The notes under the pieces were generated by a model, which saw only the letters and a program-made list of their open reading frames with translations, was not told where the DNA came from and searched no databases. From the NCBI RefSeq assembly GCF_963678635.1, contig NC_087063.1:42422759-42486758 (forward strand): DNA of 64,000 nt. The letters are read 5' to 3'. A program made the position numbers and the translations under genes. Position 1 is the first letter of the stretch. Each line of letters opens with the position of its first letter. Shown here piece by piece: positions 14,127 through 25,918 of this stretch. Source of the DNA: Symsagittifera roscoffensis (lineage: Eukaryota > Xenacoelomorpha > Acoela > Convolutidae).

Positions 14127-14416
14127 TTACTGCACCACATTAGCATGCAGCTGCACCGGCATAGAAGTACTATCTGTGATTGACTTAATGACTAAAATTG
14201 AACTGTATGACCCAGTTGGGGTTACTTTTCCTCCTCTTTCGCTCTGGTTGCTCCGGCTACTGACCCGCACACTGACCGGCAGTTTGACATAGTGACCGGC
14301 ACTGATTGAGCAGGAGGGATTGTCTATGAAGAAAGGTGGCTCCGGGTTCAGAAACTGCACCGAGTGTAGTTTTTTATCGCAGTTCTTCACTTGTAGAAGC
14401 AATTTTGCTCGCGATC
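14127..14416 (-). CDS. CEP192: CEP192/SPD-2 homologue, last coding exon
   Basis: This is the C-terminal coding exon of the centrosome scaffold gene whose large exon lies at 25919-31112. Reading the minus strand, the exon is preceded by a strong acceptor (TTTTGTCTGTTTTAG, then GATCGCG). It is phase 1, which matches the donor at 25919/25918. The ~96 residues form most of one ASH/PapD-like beta-sandwich: 'LLLQVKNCDKKLHSVQFLNP', then 'FFIDNPSCSISAGHYVKLPV', and a closing strand 'SMPVQLHANVVQ' before TAA. The C-terminal domain of vertebrate CEP192 ends the same way, directly after its last strand. After the stop the sequence reads GCA|GTAAGC, so a further splice donor is conceivable, but the stop at the domain end makes termination more likely. 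The joined product would be about 1827 residues. Confidence 0.8.
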
Positions 14417-17089
14417 CTAAAACAGACAAAACTTAACGACCATTAAGCTTAAGACTTTAGACCGTTTGAGATCCAATATGCTTGAATTTTTTGGAAAAAC
14501 TAGCCACATTTGAGAAATCTCTGTAAAATTATTCATTTCAATGGGAAAATTTAAAACTTACACGAACTGTTGATCAAGTTTTTCGCGCCAGTAACAATTT
14601 GGTAATTGGAGAGCGTTCATTTCCTTTCATTTCAGAAATGAAATTGAAGCGAACTTGAAAAGAAATCACAGGTCAAACCAAAAAAATATTTTGAAACTTA
14701 AAGACAAAAAAAAAACATCTTAAAAAGTGTCTTCACTTTGCTAATTACTTTTGGACATTAATATCATTTAAACACAGAGGCAAAGCTGTGCTTCGCAAAC
14801 ACTAGCGAAAAAACGACAAAAAGCAGCTCTCTAAAGTTAAACAAAAAAAGTAGAGTTAAGACTGGAATTAGTAAACTTTTGCTGTGTCGGATTCAAACCA
14901 GCTGCTTTGAGAATTGGAGTATCATGTCCTTCCTTCTCCACCAAGGACGCTTAACATTAAGCAAACACTAGCCATAAACAAAGCAGAAAACAGATGCTAT
15001 GAAACTTCCAATGTTACAGATTGTGATTATCACAAATTTGCGACTAAATGCGCATTTTAATTAGTGAGTTAGATTGTAAAAAAGATAGTCATGCTAATAC
15101 ACTAGTCATGCTAATAATATATTTAAAACGTACAAAATTCACAATGATATTAAGAAAGAAAGAATTTAACTCTACGCTTATAACTTATTAGGCCGATGAA
15201 AACAAATCTATCAAACTGCAACATGAATTATGGAGGGAGTAAATGTAAGGCATATATAATGCATACTTACATACTACCCTTGAGCACTAACTAACAATAA
15301 AGAATTTCGAAAACCATCAATACCTCGATAACTGCGAAGATTTGAACGACTATATTTCTGCGACAGACTCACAACGCTGAAGAGAAAGCTCTTTTGGCAT
15401 ATACTTATAGGTATAATATGTATCAAGGCCCAAATTAAAGTTACAAAAAAGCAATGAAGCACCGTGTTATTATTATTTTAAAAGGGTTCTACAATTTAAC
15501 ATGAAAAATTATGCTTTTTTTGTGAAAAAAAGCAGCTGCCAAGTTTTCTACAGATACAGCAATCAATGGCAAAAAAATATGAAAACTAGAACTTTCAAAT
15601 ATCTTGCGGTATTTATAGATGAAAAACTAACGTTCAAAAATCGCAACCTTTTTTTTAATAAGCCAGTACTGTGTACTGTTTTATTTATTGAAAAGTTTTG
15701 ACCAGAAAACAGCTTTTTTTGGTATATAAAATTTTCGTTCAGCCAATTTAGAATATGGAAGTACCTTTTACGCTTCAACTGATAAAAAAAATTGGAACAC
15801 CTAGAAATGTCGCTGAAACGTCTTATAAAAACCTAAAAACAAAAAATATAAAAACCTAAAAATCAATCAAACAAAAATAACACAACAATAAAAAAAATTT
15901 ACTATTGAAGAATGATTACACACTTATACGGAAGAAAATGCCAAAAACATATACGGAGTGAATGCCAATTTCTAAAAAAAATGCAATGAAAAATTTAGTT
16001 ACAGAAGTTAGAAAAAATGTAGCGAGAGCACACAAAATTAGTAAAATTTTTATTAACCAGGCACTAAACAACTTTACTAAGATAGCTTTTTAGATAGCTT
16101 TACTAAAGCTAAAAGTGACCTGATAATTAGAGTGTTTCGTATTTAAACTATTGCAAGTTTGAATTTGCCTCTTGTTTCGACAGAACTTTTTACATTTTTT
16201 TATTGGTGAACAACCAATCTCGAATACTACAAAACTGTAAAATTTTGTTCCTCGTATCTTTTGTGAGCAAGTTAGCATCTCATCTCATTTTTTCCCCTAA
16301 CTATAAGCGTCCAAAAATAACAATTTTTGATTCTCTGAGATGCCTGAAAGTAGGCTAGATTTAGTCGTATGACGCTCTTTCAAGTGATGTTTTTGTTAAA
16401 AAAATCTTCATTTCTAATTAGCTTGGGTAGCGATTTCCTTTGGAAACAATAGCTCTTTTTCCTTTTCCCCAACTTGCATAAGCATTAACTTTTTGACGTT
16501 ACGAGAGAATTTACAAGGTAAGATATGAGACCAAATATTCTTGTCATGACCAAATTGGTTTGCATGTTAATTTTTGTAACATTCAGACCATGTGACCGTA
16601 ATATTAATTGGAAAATTTCGCAGATGAGGGCAAGGAAAAAGAGCCGAAACAGTTTTTATTATTATATTTTTTCCGACCATTTGAAATGGGGAGGAACTTT
16701 GTATTCGGGTTGTTTCATTTTCTTTTTTTTATTTTCCACGCAAAATCAGGTACACAAATAATCATCGGAATGGTCCGAGTCATATATCATATTTAAGCCC
16801 TTTTAGTCGTGATACACACAAAATTAAAAATTGTTTTAACAATGTGCCAGTGTCGAGTAAACCTGGTTTGAATTTTAGTCAAAATTTGAGCGAGTAACGC
16901 TCGATATATGGAAATTTACTGTTTTGTAGACTTTCAGGGTAAAAACTTAATTAAGTAGAAAACAAACTAGTTTTGCATGTTTCATTTAGCGCTTGTGTGA
17001 ACAAAAAATCTTTTTTTTTAAATTAAAAATGTGCAAAACTAAAAAAAAATTCGTTTCATGTTTTTTATTTATTTTTCGGTGACAAATGA

Positions 17090-17650
17090 TGTCGCTCACA
17101 ACTAATTTACTGTTTTTTTACGCCATCTTATAGTTCTCGAATCACACCGCCCACTAAAAGCGAAACTAATTTGAAGAAAAGAAAAAAATCTATGAAAATG
17201 GTCGGAACATTACGAGTTACTTGCGTAGCAATCGGCTATCCTTGTTTTAATGAAGATTTAAAGAAACAAAAAAATGCAAATTTCAAGGTTGATGCTGAGG
17301 CTCATAATGTAGGTCTAAATCCAACCTATGAAGAAATCGCTCTAAAGAGACTATGTTCATTAACATTCGGTGCAAAATTAAACTTCTGCATGACTTCAAG
17401 AGTCGTTTCCTAAAAATGCAATTCGGATTGCTATGTCGTAAGACTTCAAAAAGACTTATATAGGCACCTTTTCGATTTGATGCTGAATACTGTAGAGATT
17501 CGCCTCATTGAACACCTAGCTAAAATACAGCCATGCTTGTTGACAGGCAAGCTAAAACATAACGCCCTACGCTACAATTTGATCGAAGCTACCTTGAGAT
17601 CGTTCAATTTAAAATTTGCTTCTTTAAAAGACTTGAAATATAAATTATAA
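17090..17650 (+). pseudogene. Unidentified open region interrupted by one TAA
   Basis: One plus-strand frame is open from about 17090 to 17410 and, after a single TAA (17411-17413), again to 17650. The composition is protein-like and not simple sequence, with fragments such as TLRVTCVAIGYPCFNEDL and RLIEHLAKIQPCLLTGKL. An acceptor-like ...CTTATAG lies at about 17124-17133. I do not recognise a family. It could be a decayed gene, a mobile-element fragment or chance. Confidence 0.22.
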
Positions 17651-17728
17651 TTCACCAAAAAAAAACAAATATGCAATTGAGATGATCAGAAATTGTTACT
17701 GTTATATGATTTGCTAACACCGAATATT

Positions 17729-18811
17729 TCAGAAGCCCTGTTGACTAATTTTAATTCTCTTTTCGATATACTTGATCACATCTGCGGGGTCATATCCAAA
17801 TGCCTCGTATTCGAACTTCAGTTTCTCGACCAGTTTCTTCACATCGTTTATATTTACATCCATGAATGCGTCAGGATGGTCCATCATATAAGGACACTCC
17901 GTGCGCTTCGGACTGACAGGCGCTGTATCTATGCTATAACTCAGACCATCGTGCAACTGCGTTTTATTGTAAATCAAGTAATTCAGGTCTGTTTTTAAGT
18001 TTTCAAAGCGTCCGATGAAAGAATAGTTTGACAAACAAGGATTGCAATAATCGAAGTAGCTGGTAAAGTGGTCGTCGTTTTTATAAATTCCTAAATCTTC
18101 ATCGCTCGCTAATTTGCGCAAAATCTCACCCAAACTTGGAGTTCCGATTGTGTTGATAATATTAAATTTCTTTTTCATTAATTCTTTTCTATATGGGTCA
18201 CAAAATTTGTTGAAGTAGGCTGAGATAATTTTCATAATCGGCTCTCTGACAAAAATTGACCCCGTGAATGAGGCAATGACTTTTTGAAGTTCAGGCAAGG
18301 TCATCTTGTCCATTTTCTTCACGTCATCATCCTCAACTGGGTGATAATAGGGGTGCTCGTGGATATTCTTGCCCCCATGAAACGCCGCCCACCATACGAA
18401 AGACCGCATTGTCGTTCCTGTTTTTGCCACACGACATTCGAAAAACTTATACTCCGGTAAAACGCTGTAAAATTTCCCATGCTTTCCAAAATGAAATCGC
18501 AATAGTTTCTCGCTGTCCATGCCCGGTTGTCTTCCCGATAAGTGAGGATGTAGCGCACAAAAATTGTTCAACTTTTTCAGCCGTATTTCTTGTTTTTCTT
18601 CCACTTTCAAAGCGGATCCTTCTAGCTTCTCAATTGCTGTGAGAACGGGTTTGAAGGTAACTTTTGTCAGCTTGGTTGCAGTCTTTCCTCTTGGATTTGA
18701 AAATCGTTGATCTTCGGTACTAGTTGGGCGGTAGGAGAAAAACACACAAAGGAATATAATACTAGGCAATAAGCACAACATAGCAGTGAAAGTTTTTCTT
18801 CGAGGAACCAT
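17729..18811 (-). CDS. Carbohydrate sulfotransferase (Sulfotransfer_2 family)
   Basis: This 360-residue type II membrane enzyme should transfer sulfate from PAPS to a glycan in the Golgi lumen. After a short basic cytosolic end (MVPRRKTF) comes one hydrophobic anchor (about residues 9-28, MLCLLPSIIFLCVFF), then a stem and the catalytic domain. The 5'-phosphosulfate loop is FFECRVAKTGTTMRSF, where the usual Gly-Cys-Thr region reads Lys-Thr-Gly-Thr-Thr. The 3'-phosphate site is 'IFVREPIMKIISAYFNKFCD', and the late family signature is NPCLSNYSFIGRFENL. I chose the ATG at 18811 because it has a strong initiation context (AAAATGG) and puts the anchor near the N-terminus. The frame is open further upstream but has no ATG there. 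The gene has no intron and lies inside the CEP192 intron on the same strand, so it may be a retrocopy or a nested gene. Glycan specificity cannot be assigned. Confidence 0.85.
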   Translation of the reverse strand: MVPRRKTFTAMLCLLPSIIFLCVFFSYRPTSTEDQRFSNPRGKTATKLTKVTFKPVLTAIEKLEGSALKVEEKQEIRLKKLNNFCALHPHLSGRQPGMDSEKLLRFHFGKHGKFYSVLPEYKFFECRVAKTGTTMRSFVWWAAFHGGKNIHEHPYYHPVEDDDVKKMDKMTLPELQKVIASFTGSIFVREPIMKIISAYFNKFCDPYRKELMKKKFNIINTIGTPSLGEILRKLASDEDLGIYKNDDHFTSYFDYCNPCLSNYSFIGRFENLKTDLNYLIYNKTQLHDGLSYSIDTAPVSPKRTECPYMMDHPDAFMDVNINDVKKLVEKLKFEYEAFGYDPADVIKYIEKRIKISQQGF

Positions 18812-19000
18812 TTTAACAAATTGAAATTTTATGGAATGAGGCAAATGAGACAAATTTGATCTAGATTATAGAAAGTATGAGGTAAAAGCTATGAAACTGC
18901 TTCTGCAGCTAAAATAACATTATGAATAAAAGAGTTTCGAAAACAGTTTGCTTTGTTTTTGAATCTGTACCACTTTGGTAGTAAATCTCCAAGAAACTAG

Positions 19001-19396
19001 TTATTTAACTCCGAAAGCCAAGAAGGTCAAATTGGAACAAGATTTGGAGCTCTTACTTCTTATGGCAGAAGACACGAAGTCAGTGTTGCTGCTACTCAAG
19101 TTCAATTTAATTTAATAGATAATAGAACAACAGAAGCCCGAACATTGCTTCAGAACAAGGCAAATGTTTCTTTCATAATGGACGCTGGTATTTCAGACGT
19201 TGGCTACGTGGGTGTAAACTATTATGACGACCACTTGAATGAGCACAGATTGAGCAGACTAGAAATATTACAAGAATGGAATAGAAGGTTGGTGGCCACA
19301 ATTATAAGTACAGAGTATAAGCAGGTCAAGTCTGTAATATTATGCACAGGCTATCAAGTAAGAGCACTAGGACAGTTATCGTTGGTAGAATACTGA
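19001..19396 (+). other. Unrecognised 131-codon open region
   Basis: This plus-strand frame is open for 131 sense codons between a TAG at 18998 and TGA at 19394. It has a balanced amino-acid composition, unlike the Lys/Phe-rich shadows around it (for example GTRFGALTSYGRRHEVSVAA and DAGISDVGYVGVNYYDDHLN). There is no good initiator at its left end; the first ATG lies well inside. I do not recognise the family. A fragment of a mobile element or an exon on the opposite strand to CEP192 are both possible. Confidence 0.25.
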
Positions 19397-21976
19397 GGAT
19401 TAAATATCTAATAGATACACTGAAAATATAAGACTACGTAGATAAGAAATAGGAAGCTTTGCCATCAAAAAATCAAATTGTTAGTAGCAGATCAACGCAC
19501 ACCAAAACAACTCAACTTTCTTTCATTAAGTAATGGGTCGTTATGTTGGTCATTATTAAATCAATGCTTGAGGAAAAAGCTGCCGTTACACTCATTAAAA
19601 GGTCATCAAACAGAGCACTATTTGCAAATAAAAACCGCGATTCTTTCGGGCATAAAAATAGAAAGGGATAATATCCACTAGGGGCTGCAAGGAAAAACTA
19701 AAAAAAAGTGAAGAAAAAGTCTTTGTTATTCATTCGCACAACACAGAAATGGAGAACACGGTTCACGTCTTTCCCTACAAATGCATAATGTGCTCATTCA
19801 GTATGCGGATGAAATGTTGTAAGCCAATAGACACATCACATTAAAAGCCATAAACAGAAAAAAAAACGGATATGGTAACTATGAAAATTGAATAATTCAG
19901 CTGCTTCAGGGAAACACATATACAACTCTTTGAACAAATTAGCTGTCGTTGTTTTTGCCTCAACTAAATACCCTCTAAATCAATGGAATGTACTTTTTTT
20001 CATCACACATTGTATATTGATCGTTTTCCAGTTTTATCTAATTACGAATAAAGCATCATAGAAGCCAAAAATTTAATGTAGCAAAAAAAATCTGGTTAGT
20101 TTAATTTTCTACTTGAGATGCCTCTATTTTTTGGTGACTAAGAGGCTAATTTTTGAAAAAGTATATGTTTTAGGTACACTTCAGTAACAGACTGGGAAAC
20201 AAACCAACCACTCAAGTAGCAAAACTGTACAATGGACAGATATTTAGTTTTTATATAAATGGCCACTTTTATATTATATAATATCAATGCTACTGATTCA
20301 AAATGACTTGCTTTTCGCATGTTTAAAAACAGAGGCGCCTCAAATAAAATACGAAACAAAAATCTATAATGTGAAATCATATTCAAAGATGTCCTATTTT
20401 TCTAAATCCTAAATTTTTGAGACTAATCACGATCAACGTTTTCTCACATAGAAGTAAATCAAAACTTCGCAACACTTGCGATGTAACACACATAGCATTG
20501 CAAGCTAGGAAATAGAAAGGAGAATTAAACCATGAAGTCTAGAACACATGAACAAAAATTGATAAAAACTTCATCTGTAAAAATTTCAGATGTATATCTC
20601 GAATGATGTTAAACTTGAGGAAAACAAATCGAGAAACGCAACGCCCAGCGTGAAATTAGAACAAACAAGAAAATTACCGAGCAAAAATTAAGCAGATAAT
20701 GCCGGGGTAGGGGTAGACGTAAACTGCGAAAAAAAAATCATGAAAAATCTAAGCTATAAAAAAGTTACCTGCTGTTAGGTTCTCCAAAACACAAAAAACC
20801 CATCGAAGCAAATTTTTGTCCTTTAAACGACCTATCATGAGGAAACTAAACCCATATAACAAACGCATAAAATATTTTAGAAGAAGAAACTACAGCGCTG
20901 ATTAGACTATGCTAAAACTAGCAGGTCAATTGTTAGACAAATTACACTCATGGCTTAAAACTAACGGTGATTGACAAAATACCTTTTGACGGATGTTTTG
21001 TGGCTTTGAATTGAATTTATACCGAAAGACAAGTGGAAAATGAACTCGACACGTTGTCGTATAGCTGGTTTTCCGGTTCATATTATCAAATATTCCCTCC
21101 CATAGAGCTGTTGTGTCTGTTCGAGAAAGGTGGTAAAAAAACGGATTTTAATGATATCTAAGGTTGAAAAGGCCAATCCACTAAACAACATCGCAAAAAT
21201 CATGAACTGCTGTTCTAATACTGTCCCCATAGTTCTCCAATACGATCACAACTGTGCCAATGTGGGCAGACGAGGTAGGAAAAAAATGGGCATTTAAGGA
21301 CAAATACAAGTTTTTGTTTCTGGTAAAATGACACCAAAGGAATACCGTAAAGGACATTTTCATGGGCTTCAACGCCGGAACTCAATCCCCGTTATTGAGT
21401 GTAAGAAGCCGAAGAGGTGTATGCGAGACAAAGCAAATGGTAATTAGCGTATCGAAGAACTTCGTGAAAAAATTTAATAGAATGTCGGCACAAGGATGTC
21501 CATCTTTCGTTTTAGAAGCACTGGATAGTTACGGATGAACGCATTGTGGTGGCGGAACAACACACAAAAACAAAAATAGGCGTAAAAAACTCGAAGAATA
21601 CAACTTCAATCATTGACAAAAGGAACCTCGATACTTTGCAGCGCAATTACATCAGATACTTTCCTAGTACTACCTCGCGCACTCTTAATGGCCCTAAATA
21701 ATTGGACCTAGTATATAAGCACCTTCCCACGGTACTTAAACAAATGAATCCGGATTATTTACCCATACTCCAGCAGGAAAATGCCCTTTGTCGCCGATCT
21801 GAACTAGTGAACGCATACAAAAAAAGTTGCTTGTTTCAATGTTGTGGCCTCTCAATGGAATGCCTAATCACCTATTTAAACATCATTAGAAATATCTAGC
21901 GGAAAATTAAGATCGAACTAAAGAAATGCAAAAGGAAATTTAACAGTCACTTTGAAATATGGCAGAGTATATCCGA

Positions 21977-22032
21977 AAACTTTGGAATTGTCGGGGTCTG
22001 TCTAAAACTTTGGAATTGTCGGGGTCTGTCTA
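21977..22032. repeat. Exact 28-bp tandem duplication
   Basis: The 28-bp string starting AAACTTTGGAATTGTCGGGG occurs twice back to back (21977-22004 and 22005-22032) with no mismatch. This is a recent micro-duplication in non-coding intron DNA. Confidence 0.9.
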
Positions 22033-22353
22033 CTTTTTGTCGGCTTACTTTCCAGAGCCTAGTTTTCTTTTGAAAAATTACGGATGTTCCACCATTTTTA
22101 AATTGCCGCATCTAAGTTTTGTTAATGAGAGGGTGAATGAATTTTAAGAATTTTTTTCAATTTCCAGATTTATTCTTGTTTTTGCTTCATAGCGCTGATT
22201 TAAACTATCACAACAAAATTGAAAACTATAACTTTCAAATTGGGTCGACATTAGACAAAAATTATGATGACAAAAAATGCCGAGAACTTTTGTAAAAAAA
22301 ACTTCAGCCAATTAAACTGGGGCGAAATTCATGCCCTACATTTTACCCCAAAA

Positions 22354-23960
22354 TTGGATCATTTTTAGCTACATTTCGTCAATCAGATACAAGCTAAGAA
22401 ACAACGCTAAATATGGATTCGGCTTGTGTTTTTGAAGAGTCGATGAACGTTGAAAAGAATTTATACAGGCCGTGATGAAAAAAGCAGCATACGTGGACAT
22501 AGCATAACAAGTGAAACTTAGCATCGCTATTGAACCAAAAGAAATGAGATGAAAACCTTGTAATCGAAAAAGGAGTTGAAACCAGGAGACTAACTGCGAA
22601 GACTCATGTTTGAGCGTGGACCAAACTACGCTCAAAATTGGTTCAAGATTCAGCTTGATTTAGTCAATTTCCAGCACCTAGCACAGCAAGTGAACCAAAA
22701 GAAATGATTAGAAAACCACGTATTCGAAAAAAGAGTAGTCGAAACTAGATATCAAACCCCGGAAACTCAACTTTTCAGCAAAAACAAGTTTACGATAAAA
22801 AATTGGGTCATTTTTAGCTTCAGTTAGTCAATCAATAATTACGCTAAAAAGGATTCGGCTTTAGCTTTGACAGAGTCAAGGAAGGTTGCGAAGGCTTTTA
22901 TATAGTTCGCTATGAAATTGAACATAACATAGCAAGTCAAACAAAGCATAGCAAGCGAACCAAAATAAATGCGATGAAAACCACGTAACCGGAAAAAAAG
23001 AGTGGTCGAAACCAGAAGTCAAACCGCGTAAAAAAGTTTGAGCGCGGACAAAGTTACGCAAAAAATGGGTCATTTTCAGCAAAATTTAGTCACTCAGAAA
23101 TTGCACGTAGTGAGTCAATGAGCGCAGTGAAGACTCTTATATAGGTCGTGAAAAATAAAACAACAAAAGAACCAAGCATAGCAATTAAAATGAAAAAAGC
23201 AGGTCAGCCAAAAGAAATGAGATGACAACTACGAAATCAAAAAAAGTAGTTGAAACCAGATATCAAACCACAGAAACTCAGCTTTCAGCAAGGACAACCT
23301 TACGGTAAAAATGGGTCATTTTCACCTCCATTTAGTCAATCCGAAAATACGCTAAAAACGGATTCTGTTTGTTATAAAGAGTCAGTGAAGGAAGTGAAAA
23401 CTTTTATTAAGGTCGTGAAAAAAACAGAGGAACTGAACAAAGCATAGCAAGTGAACCATAGCATAGTAAGTTAATCAAAACAAATGAGATGGAAAGCACG
23501 TAGCCCGAAAAAAAAACTAGTCGAAACCAGAAGTCAAACTGCGATAACTCAAAGTTTGAGCGTGAACAAATTTGCGCTAAAAAATTGGGTCATTTTTAGC
23601 TCCAGTTATTCAATCAAAACTTACGTTAAAAAAGGATTTGGCTTTAGTGTAAATAATTCTGATTGGCTAAATGGAGCTGAAAACGAACCATTCTTGGAGT
23701 AAATTATAGGGCCGGAATCTCAAAAATCGGAAAAAAAATCAAATTCAGACGTACAACTGCAAAAATTTAAATTTGAGCTTGGACAACTTTAAAGATTTCC
23801 CTGAAAAAATAGCATAGCAAGTGCACGTAGCATAGGAAGTGAAACATAGCATAGCCAGTGAACCAAAAGAAAGGAGATGAAAACCACGTAGTCGAAAAAA
23901 AAAGAAGTCGAAACCAGAAGTCAAGCCGCGACAACTCAAGTTTAAGCGTGGTCAAATTTC
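22354..23960. repeat. Array of diverged ~245-275-bp repeats
   Basis: The landmark 'attgggtcatttttagct' with small variants recurs at about 22354, 22798, 23062, 23306 and 23580. Each is followed by a 'gtcaatc...acgctaaaaa' segment, then by 'gcatagcaagtgaaccaaaa', and 'gatgaaaaccacgtagtcga'. Spacings are about 444, 264, 244 and 274 bp, so one copy near 22600 is partly eroded. A further partial copy lies at about 24590-24720. The repeats are old and have no coding capacity. Confidence 0.75.
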
Positions 23961-25918
23961 ATGACTTTCCGGGCAAAAAATCATCACGACCTACATAACT
24001 ATCTTCACTACATTGAATCTTTAAAAAATTAACCGAATCCATTGTTACCGAAAAAAAACTTATTCAACATACTGTAAATTGACAAAACAGCAGGAGGACA
24101 GTTAAAAAATAATTAGAACTATTTAAGTCATTACAAAAATTACATAAAAATGAATTTCATTTTTGGCAAGTATATCAAGGCAGGCAAAACAGACCGAGAA
24201 TTACAAAGCAGACAAAACAGACCGACAATTAAACTTTCCCCAAGCAAAAACTTCAAAACAAACAAATTCGTAAAAAAACTGCAATATCAAGAGTACCAAA
24301 AAATGGCTATCATTAGTTTTACTTTCCTGAAAATCTTCCAAGTTCTAATTTGATAATGCAAATCAGTAGCGCTAAAGCGAAATCAAAAACTTGTTTTTTT
24401 TTTAAATTTTTTATCGTTTTTTATCACTTAAGAAGAAGACTTATAATTGAATTAGATTGAAAAAAAATGCCAATTGCTTCATTAGCACATAAACTTCTCT
24501 ATAGCAGATTGTAATGAAAATGAACCACTGTGAAGAGTTACTTCACTCTAAACTCGTCAATAAGCAAAAAGAAACGATTTTTTTGTCACTGAGACGACCT
24601 TTTGAAATATGTTACGCAAAGGGGAAGCAAAGCTTTGCACCACTTTCGATACATCAGAAACACAGCAAAGCAAGTCAACCAAAAAAATGGGATGAAAACC
24701 ACGAAGCCGAAAAATTGTATGAAAAAAAATATATAAATTAACAAGGATAGCCGGTTACTGCGCAAGTTTTTTTTTACAAGTTGGTGTCGTTTTTTTCTGC
24801 ATGTTGTGATAAAAAAATAAACGAAAAATAGGCATACTTGAGAGTCATAGTAAAATAGGTCAATTTGAAAACAGCTTTTGGAAAAAAATTTCAAAAAAAT
24901 CAGTAGAAAACGAAAACAAAAATTAAAAAAACTTAAAATCTCAAATTTTTTTTGCATTTTTTTTTGAAATTTCAAGTTTTTGATTCCGAAAATTGCAATA
25001 AAACTCCATAAATTACCTTTATTTGAAAAAAACTAAGTTTTCACGGCTGAAATTAAGCTTAAATAAGCTATTATAGGCATATACAGTCACCTAATTAACT
25101 CGAAATTAGACGAGAAATCAAAAATTTCAAACCGGTTCTTCTCGACGCTGTGAAAAAAATTTCAAAATTTGCGCGGAAAACAGAAAGCAAAAAAAAACAC
25201 AAAACTAGAAAACCCGAATACAAAATTCCTCTATGAAAATGCTTCTCCCACATGAAGCTCATTTTGAGGAAAACGTGCCGGGAACGGAAATTACCAGCCG
25301 TAAATAAGCTTTCAACCAGAATTTATTAACCGGAAACAAAGTCGACTATTCGTGGGTAGCTCCCTTTGAGCCGGAAAAAAAATGTTTCAAAAAAAAATTG
25401 CAACTCAAAATTTTTAATTTCACATACTTCTTAATTTCACATAATTTTTAATTTCGGATTTTCATTAATTTCACTCCCCATTGAAGCACGCGAAATTCAT
25501 CAAAACATATTTTGGCTTTTAAATACCACAAGATGAGGCGACCTAACCAATTTAAGAAATGCCGAGAAACTACTTCAAGACGAGTTGGTTTACAACCAAA
25601 AAAAAAACAACTTTCGAAAATTGAATACGATTTTAAAATATAGATGTGTAAAAATTCCGTTTGCTGGCAGAGCTATGTCTGTTAGCAGAAAATTCTGTTA
25701 GACAAGTTGTTAACCTGGAAAAAATATTCTGTTCCGATTTGATAACGTTGGCTAATCGCAACTGTTAATTTCAATCGAAGCACGACTGTAAGGGTTTTAC
25801 TTAATGTGATATATCATTCGACCTTTCAGCCGTTTACACGTGGTATCTGATATTACGCCAGAAACATCCTTCAGTCTTCGTGGTCGAAGCAATAAGAAAT
25901 TATGGAAAAATCTCTGAC

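Larger units (their letters stand above)
14417..25918 (-). other. 11.5-kb intron of the CEP192 homologue
   Basis: The proposed intron starts with GTCAGAG after the exon base 25919 and ends with a pyrimidine tract and TTTTAG before 14416. Splicing keeps frame (5194 coding bases upstream, phase 1) and joins the first beta strand of the final ASH-type domain (VLNFPDVKIG) to its continuation (SRAKLLLQVK). The intron is AT-rich. It contains an intronless sulfotransferase gene on the same strand, an array of ~260-bp repeats, and two unidentified open regions on the opposite strand. The rest, including 14417-17089, 19397-21976 and 23961-25918, holds nothing I can name. A partial extra copy of the ~260-bp repeat is near 24590-24720. 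Confidence 0.75.

Noticed and set aside
24586-24975. 129-codon Phe/Lys-rich minus-strand ORF
   Set aside because: Low-complexity product of A/T runs (FFxFFxxFF patterns) with no domain.
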